From contig DATEHQ010000100.1 in NCBI GenBank assembly GCA_035279525.1, forward strand, positions 124,001 to 188,000: a stretch of DNA of 64,000 bases, given 5' to 3'. This DNA is from DATEHQ01 sp035279525. Lineage in GTDB: Bacteria; Chloroflexota; Dormibacteria; Dormibacterales; Dormibacteraceae. The notes below the pieces were generated by a model. That model was not told the DNA's origin and did no database searches. It was given only the letters and a program-made list of their open reading frames with translations. The position numbers and the translations under genes are program-made. Position 1 is the stretch's first letter. Each line of letters begins with the position of its first letter. Positions 49,977 through 58,329 of the stretch are shown here, one piece after another.

Positions 49977-50579
49977 CTAGGGGGCGAAGATGCGGCACAG
50001 GCTCTTGGCCAGCGCCTCGGCCTCGACGCCTGGATGGATCAGGAAGTGCCCCACGGCGTCGCTCACGGCGCCGACCACCGCGCGGCCGAAGACCTGCGGA
50101 TCCTTGTCGGCGTAGAAGGGGTCGTGCAGCATCGCGTGCCGCACCTCCTCGGCCACCGCATCCGCGAAACGTGACTGGAGGTCGTGGCGCACCTGGTCGA
50201 CGCCCGCACTCAGGCCGACCGACTCGACGATCAGCAGCCGGGCGACCGAGGAGCGCTCGAAGCAGGACCGGACGAAGGTCGTGATGCCCAGCCGCAGCCG
50301 CTCGTGGTGGTCGCGGCCGGTCGCCGCGCTGGCCAGCACGTTGCGGATCAAAGCGCCGCCTTCCGCGGCCAGCAGCTCCCGGAAGCAGTGCTCCTTCGAC
50401 TTGAAGAACTCGTAGAACGCCGACTTCGAGACCCTGGCCCGGGCCACGATCTCGTCGACGGACGTCACGTTGTAGCCACGGGAGGCGAAGAGCTCGAGCG
50501 CCGCCTCGGCGATCCGTGAGCGACGGTGCTCCGCCCGGGCGTCCCGTCGGAGCCGGCCCGGTGTCGTCGCGATCGCCAT
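49977..50579 (-). CDS. TetR/AcrR-family transcriptional regulator
   Basis: A 200-residue regulator. The N-terminal helix-turn-helix is typical (RIAEAALELFASRGYNVTSVDEIVARARVSKSAFYEFFKSKEHCFRELL), with a helical ligand-binding C-terminal domain. It begins 13 bases after the acyl-CoA dehydrogenase stop and is transcribed with it. The palindrome CAGTACTCAAACGTACTG in front of acd (51828-51845) is a reasonable operator. An acyl-CoA ligand is inferred from context. Confidence 0.88.
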   Translation of the reverse strand: MAIATTPGRLRRDARAEHRRSRIAEAALELFASRGYNVTSVDEIVARARVSKSAFYEFFKSKEHCFRELLAAEGGALIRNVLASAATGRDHHERLRLGITTFVRSCFERSSVARLLIVESVGLSAGVDQVRHDLQSRFADAVAEEVRHAMLHDPFYADKDPQVFGRAVVGAVSDAVGHFLIHPGVEAEALAKSLCRIFAP

Positions 50580-50592
50580 CAGAGCCGGCCTG

Positions 50593-51792
50593 TCAGGTTT
50601 CGCTCTCGGCCAGGGCTCGCGAGATGACCATGCGCTGGATCTCGCTGGTGCCTTCGAAAAGGGTGTAGATCTTGGCGTCGCGATGCCACTTCTCGACCGG
50701 GAAGTCGCGGATGTAGCCGTAGCCGCCGCAGATCTGGATCGCCATCTCGGTCACCTTGACCGCGACCTCGCCGGCCTTCAGCTTGGCCATCGAGCCCTCG
50801 GCGTGCTTGAACTCGCCGCCGCTGCGGCCCTCCCACAGCGCCCGCCAGATCAGCGCGCGCGTGGCCTCGATCTCCGTGGCCATGTCCGCGAGCATGAAGG
50901 CGATCGCCTCGTTTTCGATCAGCAGCCGCCCGAACTGCTTGCGCTCCTTGGCGTAGTGCAGCGCGAACTCGAAGGCCGCCCGTGCGATGCCCAGGGCTTG
51001 CGCCCCCACGATGGGTCGCGTCAGCTCGAAGGTCTTGAGCGCCACGGACGACCTCTGGCGGTTGCCCTCGCGCGCGCGGGCCAGCCTCGCCTCGAGCTTC
51101 TCCGTCCCCCCGAGCACGTTCTCGGCCGGGATCACGCAATCCTCGAGCAGCACCTCGGCGGTGTGCGAGGCCCGGATGCCCATCTTCTTCTCTTTCTTGC
51201 CCATGGTCAGACCCCTGGTGCCCGGTCCGACCACGAAGCTGGCCTGCCCCCGCGTGCCGAGCTCGGGCTCGACCGCCGCCACGACCACGTGCACGTCGGC
51301 GATGCCGCCGTTGGTGATGAAGACCTTCTGGCCGTTGATGACCCAGTCGCCGTTCTTGCGGATCGCGCGGGTCTTCATCGACGACACGTCCGACCCGGCG
51401 TCAGGCTCGGTCACCGCGAATGCGCCGAGGGCCGGCTTGTCCGGCGTTCCGTAGCAGGCCGGAAGCCACGTCGCGATCTGCTCCGGCGTGCCCTGGGTGA
51501 AGATGGCGGCCACCGGAAGCCCGGTGCCCTGGATCGCCAGAGCGATGCCCGCGCAGCCCCAGGTCAGCTCCTCGGCGACCAGGGCCGGCATGATGCCGGT
51601 GGTGTCGGAGAAGGTCTGCTGGAGGAACTCCACGCCGTAGAGCCCGACCTCGGCCGCCTTCTTGACGATCGGCCACGGGAACTCTTCCTTTTCGTCGTAC
51701 TCGTGCGCGACGGGCCGGATCTCCTTCTCGGCGAAGCCGTGGACCCAGTCTCGGATCTCCTTCTGCTCGTCCGTCAGCTCGAACGAAATCAT
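50593..51792 (-). CDS. Acyl-CoA dehydrogenase
   Basis: FAD-dependent acyl-CoA oxidising enzyme, 399 residues from ATG 51792, which has GAGGG six bases upstream. Family blocks include ALGAFAVTEPDAGSDVSSMKTRA, MGIRASHTAEVLLEDCVIP, RPIVGAQALGIARAAFEFALHYAKERKQFGR and the C-terminal QICGGYGYIRDFPVEKWHRDAKIYTLFEGTSEIQRMVI. In that last stretch the Glu of YTLFEGTSE is the usual catalytic base of short/medium-chain and branched-chain members. It lies at the end of a CoA-catabolic operon but has its own promoter region. Confidence 0.94.
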   Translation of the reverse strand: MISFELTDEQKEIRDWVHGFAEKEIRPVAHEYDEKEEFPWPIVKKAAEVGLYGVEFLQQTFSDTTGIMPALVAEELTWGCAGIALAIQGTGLPVAAIFTQGTPEQIATWLPACYGTPDKPALGAFAVTEPDAGSDVSSMKTRAIRKNGDWVINGQKVFITNGGIADVHVVVAAVEPELGTRGQASFVVGPGTRGLTMGKKEKKMGIRASHTAEVLLEDCVIPAENVLGGTEKLEARLARAREGNRQRSSVALKTFELTRPIVGAQALGIARAAFEFALHYAKERKQFGRLLIENEAIAFMLADMATEIEATRALIWRALWEGRSGGEFKHAEGSMAKLKAGEVAVKVTEMAIQICGGYGYIRDFPVEKWHRDAKIYTLFEGTSEIQRMVISRALAESET

Positions 51793-51827
51793 GCTTTCCC
51801 TCGCACTCCTTGCCCTTTCCAACGCTT

Positions 51828-51845
51828 CAGTACTCAAACGTACTG
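51828..51845 (-). promoter_or_regulatory. Candidate TetR operator in front of acd
   Basis: CAGTAC and GTACTG form a perfect inverted repeat with a 6-base spacer. It lies 36 bases before the acd start and downstream of the acd promoter, where a repressor would block elongation. Confidence 0.55.
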
Positions 51846-51857
51846 GTTGCTCGGCCG

Positions 51858-51887
51858 ACGTTACGACGCGCGGCGTCAGCGTGTCAA
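51858..51887 (-). promoter_or_regulatory. Candidate acd-tetR promoter
   Basis: A consensus -35 TTGACA (minus strand, 51887-51882) is followed after 18 bases by TAACGT (51863-51858), a weak -10. It lies in the 121-base gap between tauE and acd, the only sizeable gap in this operon. Confidence 0.45.
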
Positions 51888-51913
51888 GGACTTGAATCCG
51901 CCGGCGTCGAGAA

Positions 51914-52660
51914 TCAGGCCAGGAGCTTCACCACGGCCACCAGGCCGCCCACCACGATCACCGCCCGGAGCACCCCCGGCGACAGCCTCCTCCCCACCGC
52001 GGCGCCCAGCTGGCCCCCGACGACGCTCGAGACGGCGAGGAGCACGGCGGGGAGCCAGGCCACATGGGCGAGCAGCACGAAGAGCACCGCCGCGACGCCG
52101 TTGACGATCGCGGCCACGACGTTCTTCAGCCCGTTGATGCGCTGGAGGTCGTCGCTGAGGAGCAGCCCCATGATCCCCACCAGGATCACGCCCTGCGCAG
52201 CGCCGAAGTATCCGCCGTAGATCGCGGTCAAGAAGACGCCCAACCGCAGCGCCCAGGCGCTGTACGGGCGGTCTCGGTGCACGGCCAGGCGCTTCGACAG
52301 CCACGGCTGGGCGATCACCAGGGCGACGGCGAAGATGACCAGGACTGGGACGACCTGGTGGAACACGGTCTCGGGCAGGGCGAGCAGGAGCAAAGCGCCG
52401 GTCGCCGCTCCCAGGCCGGCCGGCACGGCCAGGCCGATCACGCGGGCGCGCTGGCCGGCGAGCTCGCGGCGATAGCCGACGACACCGCTGACGTTGCCGA
52501 AAGCCATGCCCACGGTGTTGCTGACGTTGGCCACGACCGGCGAATAGCCCACGGCGAGGAGCACTGGAAAGGTCAGGAGCGAACCCGATCCGACGATGGC
52601 ATTCACCATGCCCGCGAAGAGCCCCGAGGCCAGGATGAAGGCGACCTGGAGCCCGCTCAC
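51914..52660 (-). CDS. TauE/SafE-family membrane transporter
   Basis: A 248-residue protein with about eight hydrophobic segments, of the sulfite exporter TauE/SafE (DUF81) family. The two half-repeats begin GLFAGMVNAIVGSGSLLTFPVLLAVG and AIYGGYFGAAQGVILVGIMGLLL. The family exports or imports small organic anions and sulfur compounds. GTG 52660 follows the enoyl-CoA hydratase stop by 13 bases. Its place in a CoA-catabolic operon suggests an organic-acid substrate. A second member is at 63092. Confidence 0.88.
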   Translation of the reverse strand: MSGLQVAFILASGLFAGMVNAIVGSGSLLTFPVLLAVGYSPVVANVSNTVGMAFGNVSGVVGYRRELAGQRARVIGLAVPAGLGAATGALLLLALPETVFHQVVPVLVIFAVALVIAQPWLSKRLAVHRDRPYSAWALRLGVFLTAIYGGYFGAAQGVILVGIMGLLLSDDLQRINGLKNVVAAIVNGVAAVLFVLLAHVAWLPAVLLAVSSVVGGQLGAAVGRRLSPGVLRAVIVVGGLVAVVKLLA

Positions 52661-52673
52661 TCGGTGATGGGTG

Positions 52674-53465
52674 TTATTCGCCGGACCAGGTGGGCTTGCG
52701 CTTGGCGAGAAACGCCTCCACTCCTTCACGGAAGTCTTTGGACATGTAGCAGGCGACGATCAGGTCGGAGTCTGCGCCCTGCGGGATCGACTGGTCGCGG
52801 ACCCGCCGGAGCGCCTCCTTCGTCGCCCACAGCGTGAGTGGGGCGTTCGCGCCGACCTCCTCGGCCAGCTGCTGTGCCCGGGGCGGCAACGACTCCTCGT
52901 CCGCCGTCACCTCCGACACCAGGCCGCACGCGAGCATCTCGCCGGCGTCCATGAGGCGCGCCCGCATGATCATGTCCTTGAGCCTCGCGATGCCCAAGAG
53001 CGACGCCAGCCGCGCGTAGTTGGGCATGGACAGGCAGTTGCCGAGCGTGCGCGCGATCGGGATTCCGTAGCGAGCGGAGGGCGAGGCGATGCGGAGGTCG
53101 CAGCAAGCCGCGATGGCGGCGCCCGCGCCGGTGCAGGGTCCCGCGATCGCCGCGATGGTGGGCACCCTGACCGCCTCGACGGCGCTCATCACGAGGTTGC
53201 CTCGGGCCTCGTAGTCCAGCGCGTCCTGAGGAGTCGTGAACGAACGGAACTGCGCGATGTCCGTTCCCGCGACAAATGCCTTTCCGCCCGCGCCGGTGAA
53301 GACCATCGCGCGCAGATCGCGCTCGCGATTGGCCTCTTCGCAGGCTTCCAGGAGCCGGCCGTACATGTTCCACGTCAGCGCGTTGCGGGCTTGCGGCCGG
53401 TTGAACGTGACCCAGCGGACATTGCCCCGGCGTTCGGTGATCAGCTCCTGCAGGTCGTCGCTCAC
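52674..53465 (-). CDS. Enoyl-CoA hydratase/isomerase family protein
   Basis: Crotonase-fold enzyme, 263 residues. FVAGTDIAQFRSF forms the first oxyanion-hole segment and IAGPCTGAGAAIAACCDLRIASPSARYGIP the second. LMDAGEMLACGLVSEV follows. The usual second catalytic Glu position is replaced in part (GPCTGAGAA rather than GxxxGGG), so hydratase activity is not certain; isomerase, lyase or thioesterase roles exist in the fold. GTG 53465 overlaps the CaiB stop by four bases. Confidence 0.88.
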   Translation of the reverse strand: MSDDLQELITERRGNVRWVTFNRPQARNALTWNMYGRLLEACEEANRERDLRAMVFTGAGGKAFVAGTDIAQFRSFTTPQDALDYEARGNLVMSAVEAVRVPTIAAIAGPCTGAGAAIAACCDLRIASPSARYGIPIARTLGNCLSMPNYARLASLLGIARLKDMIMRARLMDAGEMLACGLVSEVTADEESLPPRAQQLAEEVGANAPLTLWATKEALRRVRDQSIPQGADSDLIVACYMSKDFREGVEAFLAKRKPTWSGE

Positions 53466-54682
53466 ACCCGCTGTCCTCGCCCCTTCGCGGTCACGATGCC
53501 GCGAGTCAACAGCTCGTCGATCCGCGCGGCGCTGTAGCCCAGCTCCGTGAGCACATCCACGGTGTCCTGGCCCAGGCTCGGCGCGGCCCGCTCGCGGCGC
53601 ACCGCCGACTTCGAGAAGCGCATCGGCGAGCCGAGCTGCCGCACGGTCCCGAGCGTCGGGTGCGGCGCATCCCAGAAGAAATCGCGGCTCTCGAGCGCCG
53701 CGTCGTGGAACACCTGGCCCATGTCCTGGATGGGTGCGCACGGCACGCCCGCCCGCTCGAGAGCGGAGATCCAGTGCTCCACCGTTTGCTGTGACGTCAC
53801 CGCCTCGATCTCGGCCGCAAGCGCAGCGCGATTGGCGTGGCGCAGGTTGGCGTCGCCGTACCGGGGATCGTCGACCAGCGATTCCAGGCCGAGGACGCGA
53901 CACAGCGCGGTCCAGTTCGGCCGCGTCGTCGCCCCGAGGGTCAGCCAGCCGTTCGAAGCTCGAAAGGCCTGGTAAGGGGCGCTCGCCTGGTGGGCCGATC
54001 CGGAAGGTGCGGGCACCTGGCCGGTCGCGAAATAAAGGCCCGCCTCCCAGACCGTGAGAGACACCGCCGACTCGAACAACGACACGTCGATGTACTGTCC
54101 GGCGCCCGACGCGCCGCGCGCGAGCAGCGCCGCCGTCGCGGCGAGCGCGCCGTACAGCGCGCAGGCCATGTCCGTGACTGGAACGCCGACCTTCACCGGG
54201 TCCTCGCCGGGTTGCCCCGTGATGCTCATCAGGCCGGAGCGCGCCTGCGCCGCGATGTCGAGCCCAGCGCGGTCCTTCAGGGGCCCGTCCTGTCCCCACC
54301 CCGAAGCCGCGACGTAGACGAGCCGCCGGTTGATGCGGCTCAGCGACGAATAGTCGAGCTCGAGATCCTTCATCGTTCCGGGCCGCAGGTTCTCCACGAC
54401 CACGTCGGCGCCCGCGACGAGCCGGCGAAAGACCTCCTTGCCCTCGGGGCTCTTCAGGTCCAGCGCGATCGACCGTTTGTTGCGGTTGAGGCGCAGAAAA
54501 GCCGAGCCTTCGCCGTCGAGCAGCGGTGCGACGGAGCGGACGGTGTCACCGCCGGCCGGGGTCTCGACCTTGACCACGTCCGCGCCAAGATCGGCCAGCT
54601 GCATCGCGCAAAAGGGTGCCGCCATGTAGTTGCCGATCTCGACCACGCGGATCCCGGCCAGCGGAGGTCTCTCAGTCACCAC
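53462..54682 (-). CDS. CaiB/BaiF-family CoA-transferase (copy 1)
   Basis: Class III CoA-transferase, 406 residues. PLAGIRVVEIGNYMAAPFCAMQLADLGADVVKVETPAGGD is the family N-terminus. The catalytic aspartate is expected in the GLDIAAQARSGLMSITG region. It overlaps the second copy by 11 bases and the hydratase by four, so all three are coupled. Two adjacent CaiB genes often encode a heteromeric enzyme, as with succinyl-CoA:L-malate CoA-transferase of Chloroflexus; that parallel is an inference. Confidence 0.92.
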   Translation of the reverse strand: MVTERPPLAGIRVVEIGNYMAAPFCAMQLADLGADVVKVETPAGGDTVRSVAPLLDGEGSAFLRLNRNKRSIALDLKSPEGKEVFRRLVAGADVVVENLRPGTMKDLELDYSSLSRINRRLVYVAASGWGQDGPLKDRAGLDIAAQARSGLMSITGQPGEDPVKVGVPVTDMACALYGALAATAALLARGASGAGQYIDVSLFESAVSLTVWEAGLYFATGQVPAPSGSAHQASAPYQAFRASNGWLTLGATTRPNWTALCRVLGLESLVDDPRYGDANLRHANRAALAAEIEAVTSQQTVEHWISALERAGVPCAPIQDMGQVFHDAALESRDFFWDAPHPTLGTVRQLGSPMRFSKSAVRRERAAPSLGQDTVDVLTELGYSAARIDELLTRGIVTAKGRGQRV

Positions 54683-55832
54683 GCCCGCCGATCCATTCGC
54701 GCATCACCTCCTCCGTGTGTTCGCCGAGGCGGGGCGGGGGGCGTCGAATCGACGGTGATGCGGCATCGATCTTCCACGGCGCGCCGACCTGGGTGATGCG
54801 CCCGGCCGAAGGATGCTCGATCTCGAGCCGCATCCCGCGCTGCTCGGCGAGCGGGCTGGCGAACGCCTCGGCCAAGTCGAGGATCGGACCGGCCGGTATC
54901 TGCGCCCGCTGCATGATCGTGAGCCACTCCGCTCGCGGACGCCGCCTGAGCCTCGCCTCGATCAGTGCCGTGAGCGCGTCCCGATCAGCCTGGCGCAGCG
55001 CATTCGTGGCGAACCGCGGATCTCCGCCGAGCTCCGGCGCGTCGATCGCCTCGCAGAAACGGATGAACTGCTCGTCGGTCCCCACGGCGAAGTTGATGAA
55101 CCCGTCGGCTGTGGCGAAGCTCCCATACGGCGAGATCGTCGCGTGATGGTTGCCCTCGCTCTTCGGCACCTGCCCGGTCGCGAAGAGCCGCCCCGCCTGG
55201 TACGTCATGAGCGCGAGCAGTGAGTCGTTCAGGGCGACATCGATGTGGCGGCCCTTCCCCGTACGCTCGCGTTCGTAGAGCGAAGCGAGAATCGCATGCG
55301 CGGCAAACATTCCCGCGGAGATGTCGCCGATCGGGACGCCGACCTTGGTCGGCTCCGCGCCCGGCGGTGCGTTCATGCTCATCATCCCCGACGTGCCCTG
55401 GGCGATCTGGTCGTAACCCGCGAGGGTCGGCTGGTTCTGCCCGTAGCCACTGATCGACGCGTACACGAGCGCCGGCTTGATCTCCTGGAGCCGGGGTGCA
55501 CCGAGGCCCAGCCGCGCCACCGCTCCCGGTTTGAAGTTCTCCACGACCACATCGCTTGCGATCGCGAGCGCGATGGCGTCGGAAAGACCGCGCTCCGTCT
55601 TCAGGTCGAGCACGACGCTGCGCTTGTTGCGGTTGACGGACAGGAAGTACGAGGACTCGCCGTCGATGAAGGGTGGACCCCACATCCGCGTCTGGTCGCC
55701 CTTGGGGGGTTCGACCTTTGCGACATCCGCGCCGAGATCGCCGAGCAGCATCGTGCAGTAGGGTCCGGCCAGCGCGTGCGAGAGGTCCAGCACGCGGATG
55801 CCGGACAGCGGCTGGGGCGAAGTCTCGATCAC
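54672..55832 (-). CDS. CaiB/BaiF-family CoA-transferase (copy 2)
   Basis: Class III CoA-transferase, 386 residues, with PLSGIRVLDLSHALAGPYCTMLLGDLGADVAKVEPPKGDQTR at the N-terminus and GYDQIAQGTSGMMSMNA around the likely catalytic Asp. It resembles copy 1 over its whole length but is clearly diverged from it, so they are paralogues rather than a recent duplication. GTG 55832 is three bases after the AccDA stop. The transferred acid is not identifiable. Confidence 0.92.
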   Translation of the reverse strand: MIETSPQPLSGIRVLDLSHALAGPYCTMLLGDLGADVAKVEPPKGDQTRMWGPPFIDGESSYFLSVNRNKRSVVLDLKTERGLSDAIALAIASDVVVENFKPGAVARLGLGAPRLQEIKPALVYASISGYGQNQPTLAGYDQIAQGTSGMMSMNAPPGAEPTKVGVPIGDISAGMFAAHAILASLYERERTGKGRHIDVALNDSLLALMTYQAGRLFATGQVPKSEGNHHATISPYGSFATADGFINFAVGTDEQFIRFCEAIDAPELGGDPRFATNALRQADRDALTALIEARLRRRPRAEWLTIMQRAQIPAGPILDLAEAFASPLAEQRGMRLEIEHPSAGRITQVGAPWKIDAASPSIRRPPPRLGEHTEEVMREWIGGRGD

Positions 55833-55835
55833 CGC

Positions 55836-57488
55836 TCAGGCCCGCATCGCCGAGGTGTCGCCGGGGGCGGCAGGCAGGTCTCGCGTGAAGAGGTGCAGGC
55901 GCCCCTTGACCGCGTGCGCGTGCCGGTACTTCGTCTCCCTTCGAGAGAGCAAGTCCTTGATCGACGTTCCGTCGAGCCGGGCGAGCTCATCGATCAGGGC
56001 CTCGCGCAAGACCGCCGCCATCGCGTCGGGGGCTTCGTGCGCGGCGGGCTGCTCGGTGATCACCCGGTCCACGATCCTCAGCTTGAAGAGGTCATTGGAG
56101 GTGAGCTTCAAGCGCTCCGCAAGCTCGCGGGCGTGCTCCGAATCTCGGTAGAGGATGGCCGAGGCCGCCTCAGGACCGATCACCGAGAAGATCGCGTTCT
56201 CGAGCATCAGCAGACGATCGCCGGTCGACAGGGCAAGGGCTCCTCCACTGCCTCCCTCACCGGTGACCACGTTGACCACAGGAGTCCGGAGCCGGCCGAG
56301 CCTGGCCAGCGATTCCGCGACGGCGGCTGTGATCCCGCCCGCCTCGGCCTCCTCGTCGGTGGCTGCGCCCGGTGAGTCGACCAGCGTGATCAGAGGAAGG
56401 CCGAACCTCTCCGCGAGGGTGAAGGCTCGCTGCGCCTTGCGATAGCCGCTCGGTCTCGTCCGGCCGCCGCCGGCCGCCGTGCGGTCCTGCGCCACGACGA
56501 CGACCACGCGACCGGCGAGTCGCGCCACCGACGCCATGATCGAGTCGTCGTCATCGCCCACCCGGTCACCATGGAGCTCGACGACGTCGCTGAAGATGCG
56601 GCCCACCAGGTCCGGGCCGGTCGGCCTTTGAGGGTGGCGCGCCAGCTCGACCGTCTGCCAGACAGGCCTTGGTTCGCCAACATGCTCGCCAAGCCGCGGC
56701 TCGCGCCACCTGCGCCTCGAGGGCCCGTCGGGTGCTCGCAGCAAACCCGTCAGGTGTCCGAGCACGAGCCGAAGATTCTGCCGCTCGACGATGGCGTCGA
56801 TCATCCCGTGCTGGAGCGCAAACTCGGCCGTGCCGGCCGGCGGGGCGTCACCGATCGCACCTCTGTGCACGCGCGGCCCGATGAAGGAAACACGCGCGTG
56901 AGGTTCGGCCAGGATGACGTCTCCCATGCTCGCAAACGACGCGAGGACCCCGCCCATCGTCGGATCGCACAGGACGGTGATGAGCGGCACCCCGTGTTCA
57001 CGCAGGCGCGCTGCGAAGAGAGCTGTCTTCGACATCTGGAACAGGGCCACCATGCCCTCCTGGATACGCGCGCCGCCGGACGAGCAGATGACGATCGCCG
57101 GGACGCGTTCCCGGAGAGCCAGGTCGAAGGTGCGTGCGATCTTCTCCCCGACCACGCTGCCCATGCTCCCGCCGAGGAACCGAAAATCGAAGACGACGAG
57201 CGCCACGCCCCGGCCGAAGAGGCCCGCTCGGCCCGTGACAACCGCGTCGTGCAGGCCGGTTTCGGCCTGGGCCGCCGACACCTGTTTCTCGTAGGTTTCG
57301 AGGCCGTTGGCGAAGCCGATCGGGTCGCCGGACCGAAGATGCCTGTCCGTCTCCTGAAAGGATCCGCGGTCGACGAGCTGATCGATGCGCTGGACCGCCG
57401 TCAGCGCCGCGTATGCGCCGCATGAGGCGCATACCTGGAAGGGGTCCAGAGCGCCCCCGCACGCTGAGCACGCGCGCCCTTGGCTCAT
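55836..57488 (-). CDS. accDA: Fused acetyl-CoA carboxylase carboxyltransferase (AccD-AccA)
   Basis: One 550-residue chain joins both carboxyltransferase halves. The AccD part has a zinc ribbon (Cys7, Cys10, Cys20, Cys23), FLGGSMGSVVGEKIAR, SSGGARIQEGM and DPTMGGVLASFASMGD. The AccA part has ELHGDRVGDDDDSI, PSGYRKAQRAFTLAERFGLPLITLVDSPGAA and GEGGSGGALAL. It transfers CO2 between carboxybiotin and an acyl-CoA. No biotin carboxylase or biotin carrier gene is nearby, and the neighbours are catabolic, so a dedicated decarboxylase or carboxylase role is possible. ATG 57488 follows AGGGAG. Confidence 0.9.
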   Translation of the reverse strand: MSQGRACSACGGALDPFQVCASCGAYAALTAVQRIDQLVDRGSFQETDRHLRSGDPIGFANGLETYEKQVSAAQAETGLHDAVVTGRAGLFGRGVALVVFDFRFLGGSMGSVVGEKIARTFDLALRERVPAIVICSSGGARIQEGMVALFQMSKTALFAARLREHGVPLITVLCDPTMGGVLASFASMGDVILAEPHARVSFIGPRVHRGAIGDAPPAGTAEFALQHGMIDAIVERQNLRLVLGHLTGLLRAPDGPSRRRWREPRLGEHVGEPRPVWQTVELARHPQRPTGPDLVGRIFSDVVELHGDRVGDDDDSIMASVARLAGRVVVVVAQDRTAAGGGRTRPSGYRKAQRAFTLAERFGLPLITLVDSPGAATDEEAEAGGITAAVAESLARLGRLRTPVVNVVTGEGGSGGALALSTGDRLLMLENAIFSVIGPEAASAILYRDSEHARELAERLKLTSNDLFKLRIVDRVITEQPAAHEAPDAMAAVLREALIDELARLDGTSIKDLLSRRETKYRHAHAVKGRLHLFTRDLPAAPGDTSAMRA

Positions 57489-57492
57489 CTCC

Positions 57493-58212
57493 CTAGCCAG
57501 GGGACTCAGGCTGCCACCGCAGCAGAGAGACGTCAGCGACCTCACGCAGGTGGCCGCGCATGGCTTCGGCCGCAGCCTCCTGCCGGCCGGCCTCGATGGC
57601 GGCGAGGATCCGCCGGTGCGCGGCGAGCGACCGAAGCGGGCGCCCGGGCTCGCTCAAAGACTCGATCCGCATCTCCATGATCACTTCGGCCATGGCGTCG
57701 ACCAGATGCAGGAGGACCTCGTTGCGCGCGGCGAGCGCGATGGCGTGGTGGAACCCGCCGTCTCCGTCGATGCCCAGGCCGCCCGACGCGATCTCCTCCT
57801 CCATCAGGTCCAGGGCGGACCGCATCGACGCCAGGTCCACCTCGCTGCGGCGCGTCGCCGCCAGCTCGGCCAGCTTGACCTCCAGGGCCTCGCGCGCCTC
57901 CAGCGCGTCGGGCAGGCGGCGCCGCCTCTCGAGCATCCTGGACAGCGACTCGCCAAAGCCGCGTGTGCGCCTGAGAAACACGCCTTCGCCGTGCCGTACG
58001 TCGACGAAGCCGAGGGCCTGGAGGACCACGAACGACTGACGCACCGACGTGCGGCTGACCCTGAGCAGACGCGACAGCTCCCGCTCGGGTGGGAACTGGT
58101 CGCCGGGGGCCATGTGGGATTCGCGGACGAGCTCACCGAGCCGCTCACCCACGTCCTCGTAGAGGCGGCTGCGCTGCATCGGGCGCAGGGCCGCGATCGA
58201 CGGCGTGCCCAC
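57493..58212 (-). CDS. GntR/FadR-family transcriptional regulator
   Basis: A 239-residue regulator with an N-terminal winged helix (LYEDVGERLGELVRESHMAPGDQFPPERELSRLLRVSRTSVRQSFVVLQALGFVDVRHGEGVFL) and a C-terminal FCD ligand domain. FHHAIALAARNEVLLHLVDAM and HRRILAAIEAGRQEAAAEAMRGHL carry the metal-binding Asp/His pattern. It heads the minus-strand operon and faces the ABC transporter. A perfect palindrome of FadR type lies 25 bases upstream. It probably controls both directions in response to the pathway's acid. Confidence 0.93.
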   Translation of the reverse strand: MGTPSIAALRPMQRSRLYEDVGERLGELVRESHMAPGDQFPPERELSRLLRVSRTSVRQSFVVLQALGFVDVRHGEGVFLRRTRGFGESLSRMLERRRRLPDALEAREALEVKLAELAATRRSEVDLASMRSALDLMEEEIASGGLGIDGDGGFHHAIALAARNEVLLHLVDAMAEVIMEMRIESLSEPGRPLRSLAAHRRILAAIEAGRQEAAAEAMRGHLREVADVSLLRWQPESPG

Positions 58213-58236
58213 TGTTTCCCGAGTCTAACAGGCACA

Positions 58237-58253
58237 TTGGACCAGTGGTCCAA
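58237..58253. promoter_or_regulatory. GntR operator palindrome
   Basis: TTGGACCAGTGGTCCAA is a perfect 17-bp palindrome centred on G. The inner ACCA-G-TGGT fits the FadR-type arrangement of inverted half-sites. It lies between the two divergent transcription units, three bases from the liv -35. On the minus strand it falls in the spacer of a possible gntR promoter (TTGTCA, 16 bases, TCCAAT). Confidence 0.75.
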
Positions 58254-58256
58254 CCA

Positions 58257-58285
58257 TTGACAACCCACCCGGGCTCGACTACGCT
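58257..58285 (+). promoter_or_regulatory. Promoter of the liv-type transporter operon
   Basis: A perfect -35 TTGACA (58257-58262) and TACGCT (58280-58285) are 17 bases apart, 45 bases before the first gene. The operator palindrome adjoins the -35. Confidence 0.6.
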
Positions 58286-58329
58286 CGGCTCGCGCCGTCC
58301 TCACGACTCGGGTTGCAGGGAGGAAATCG

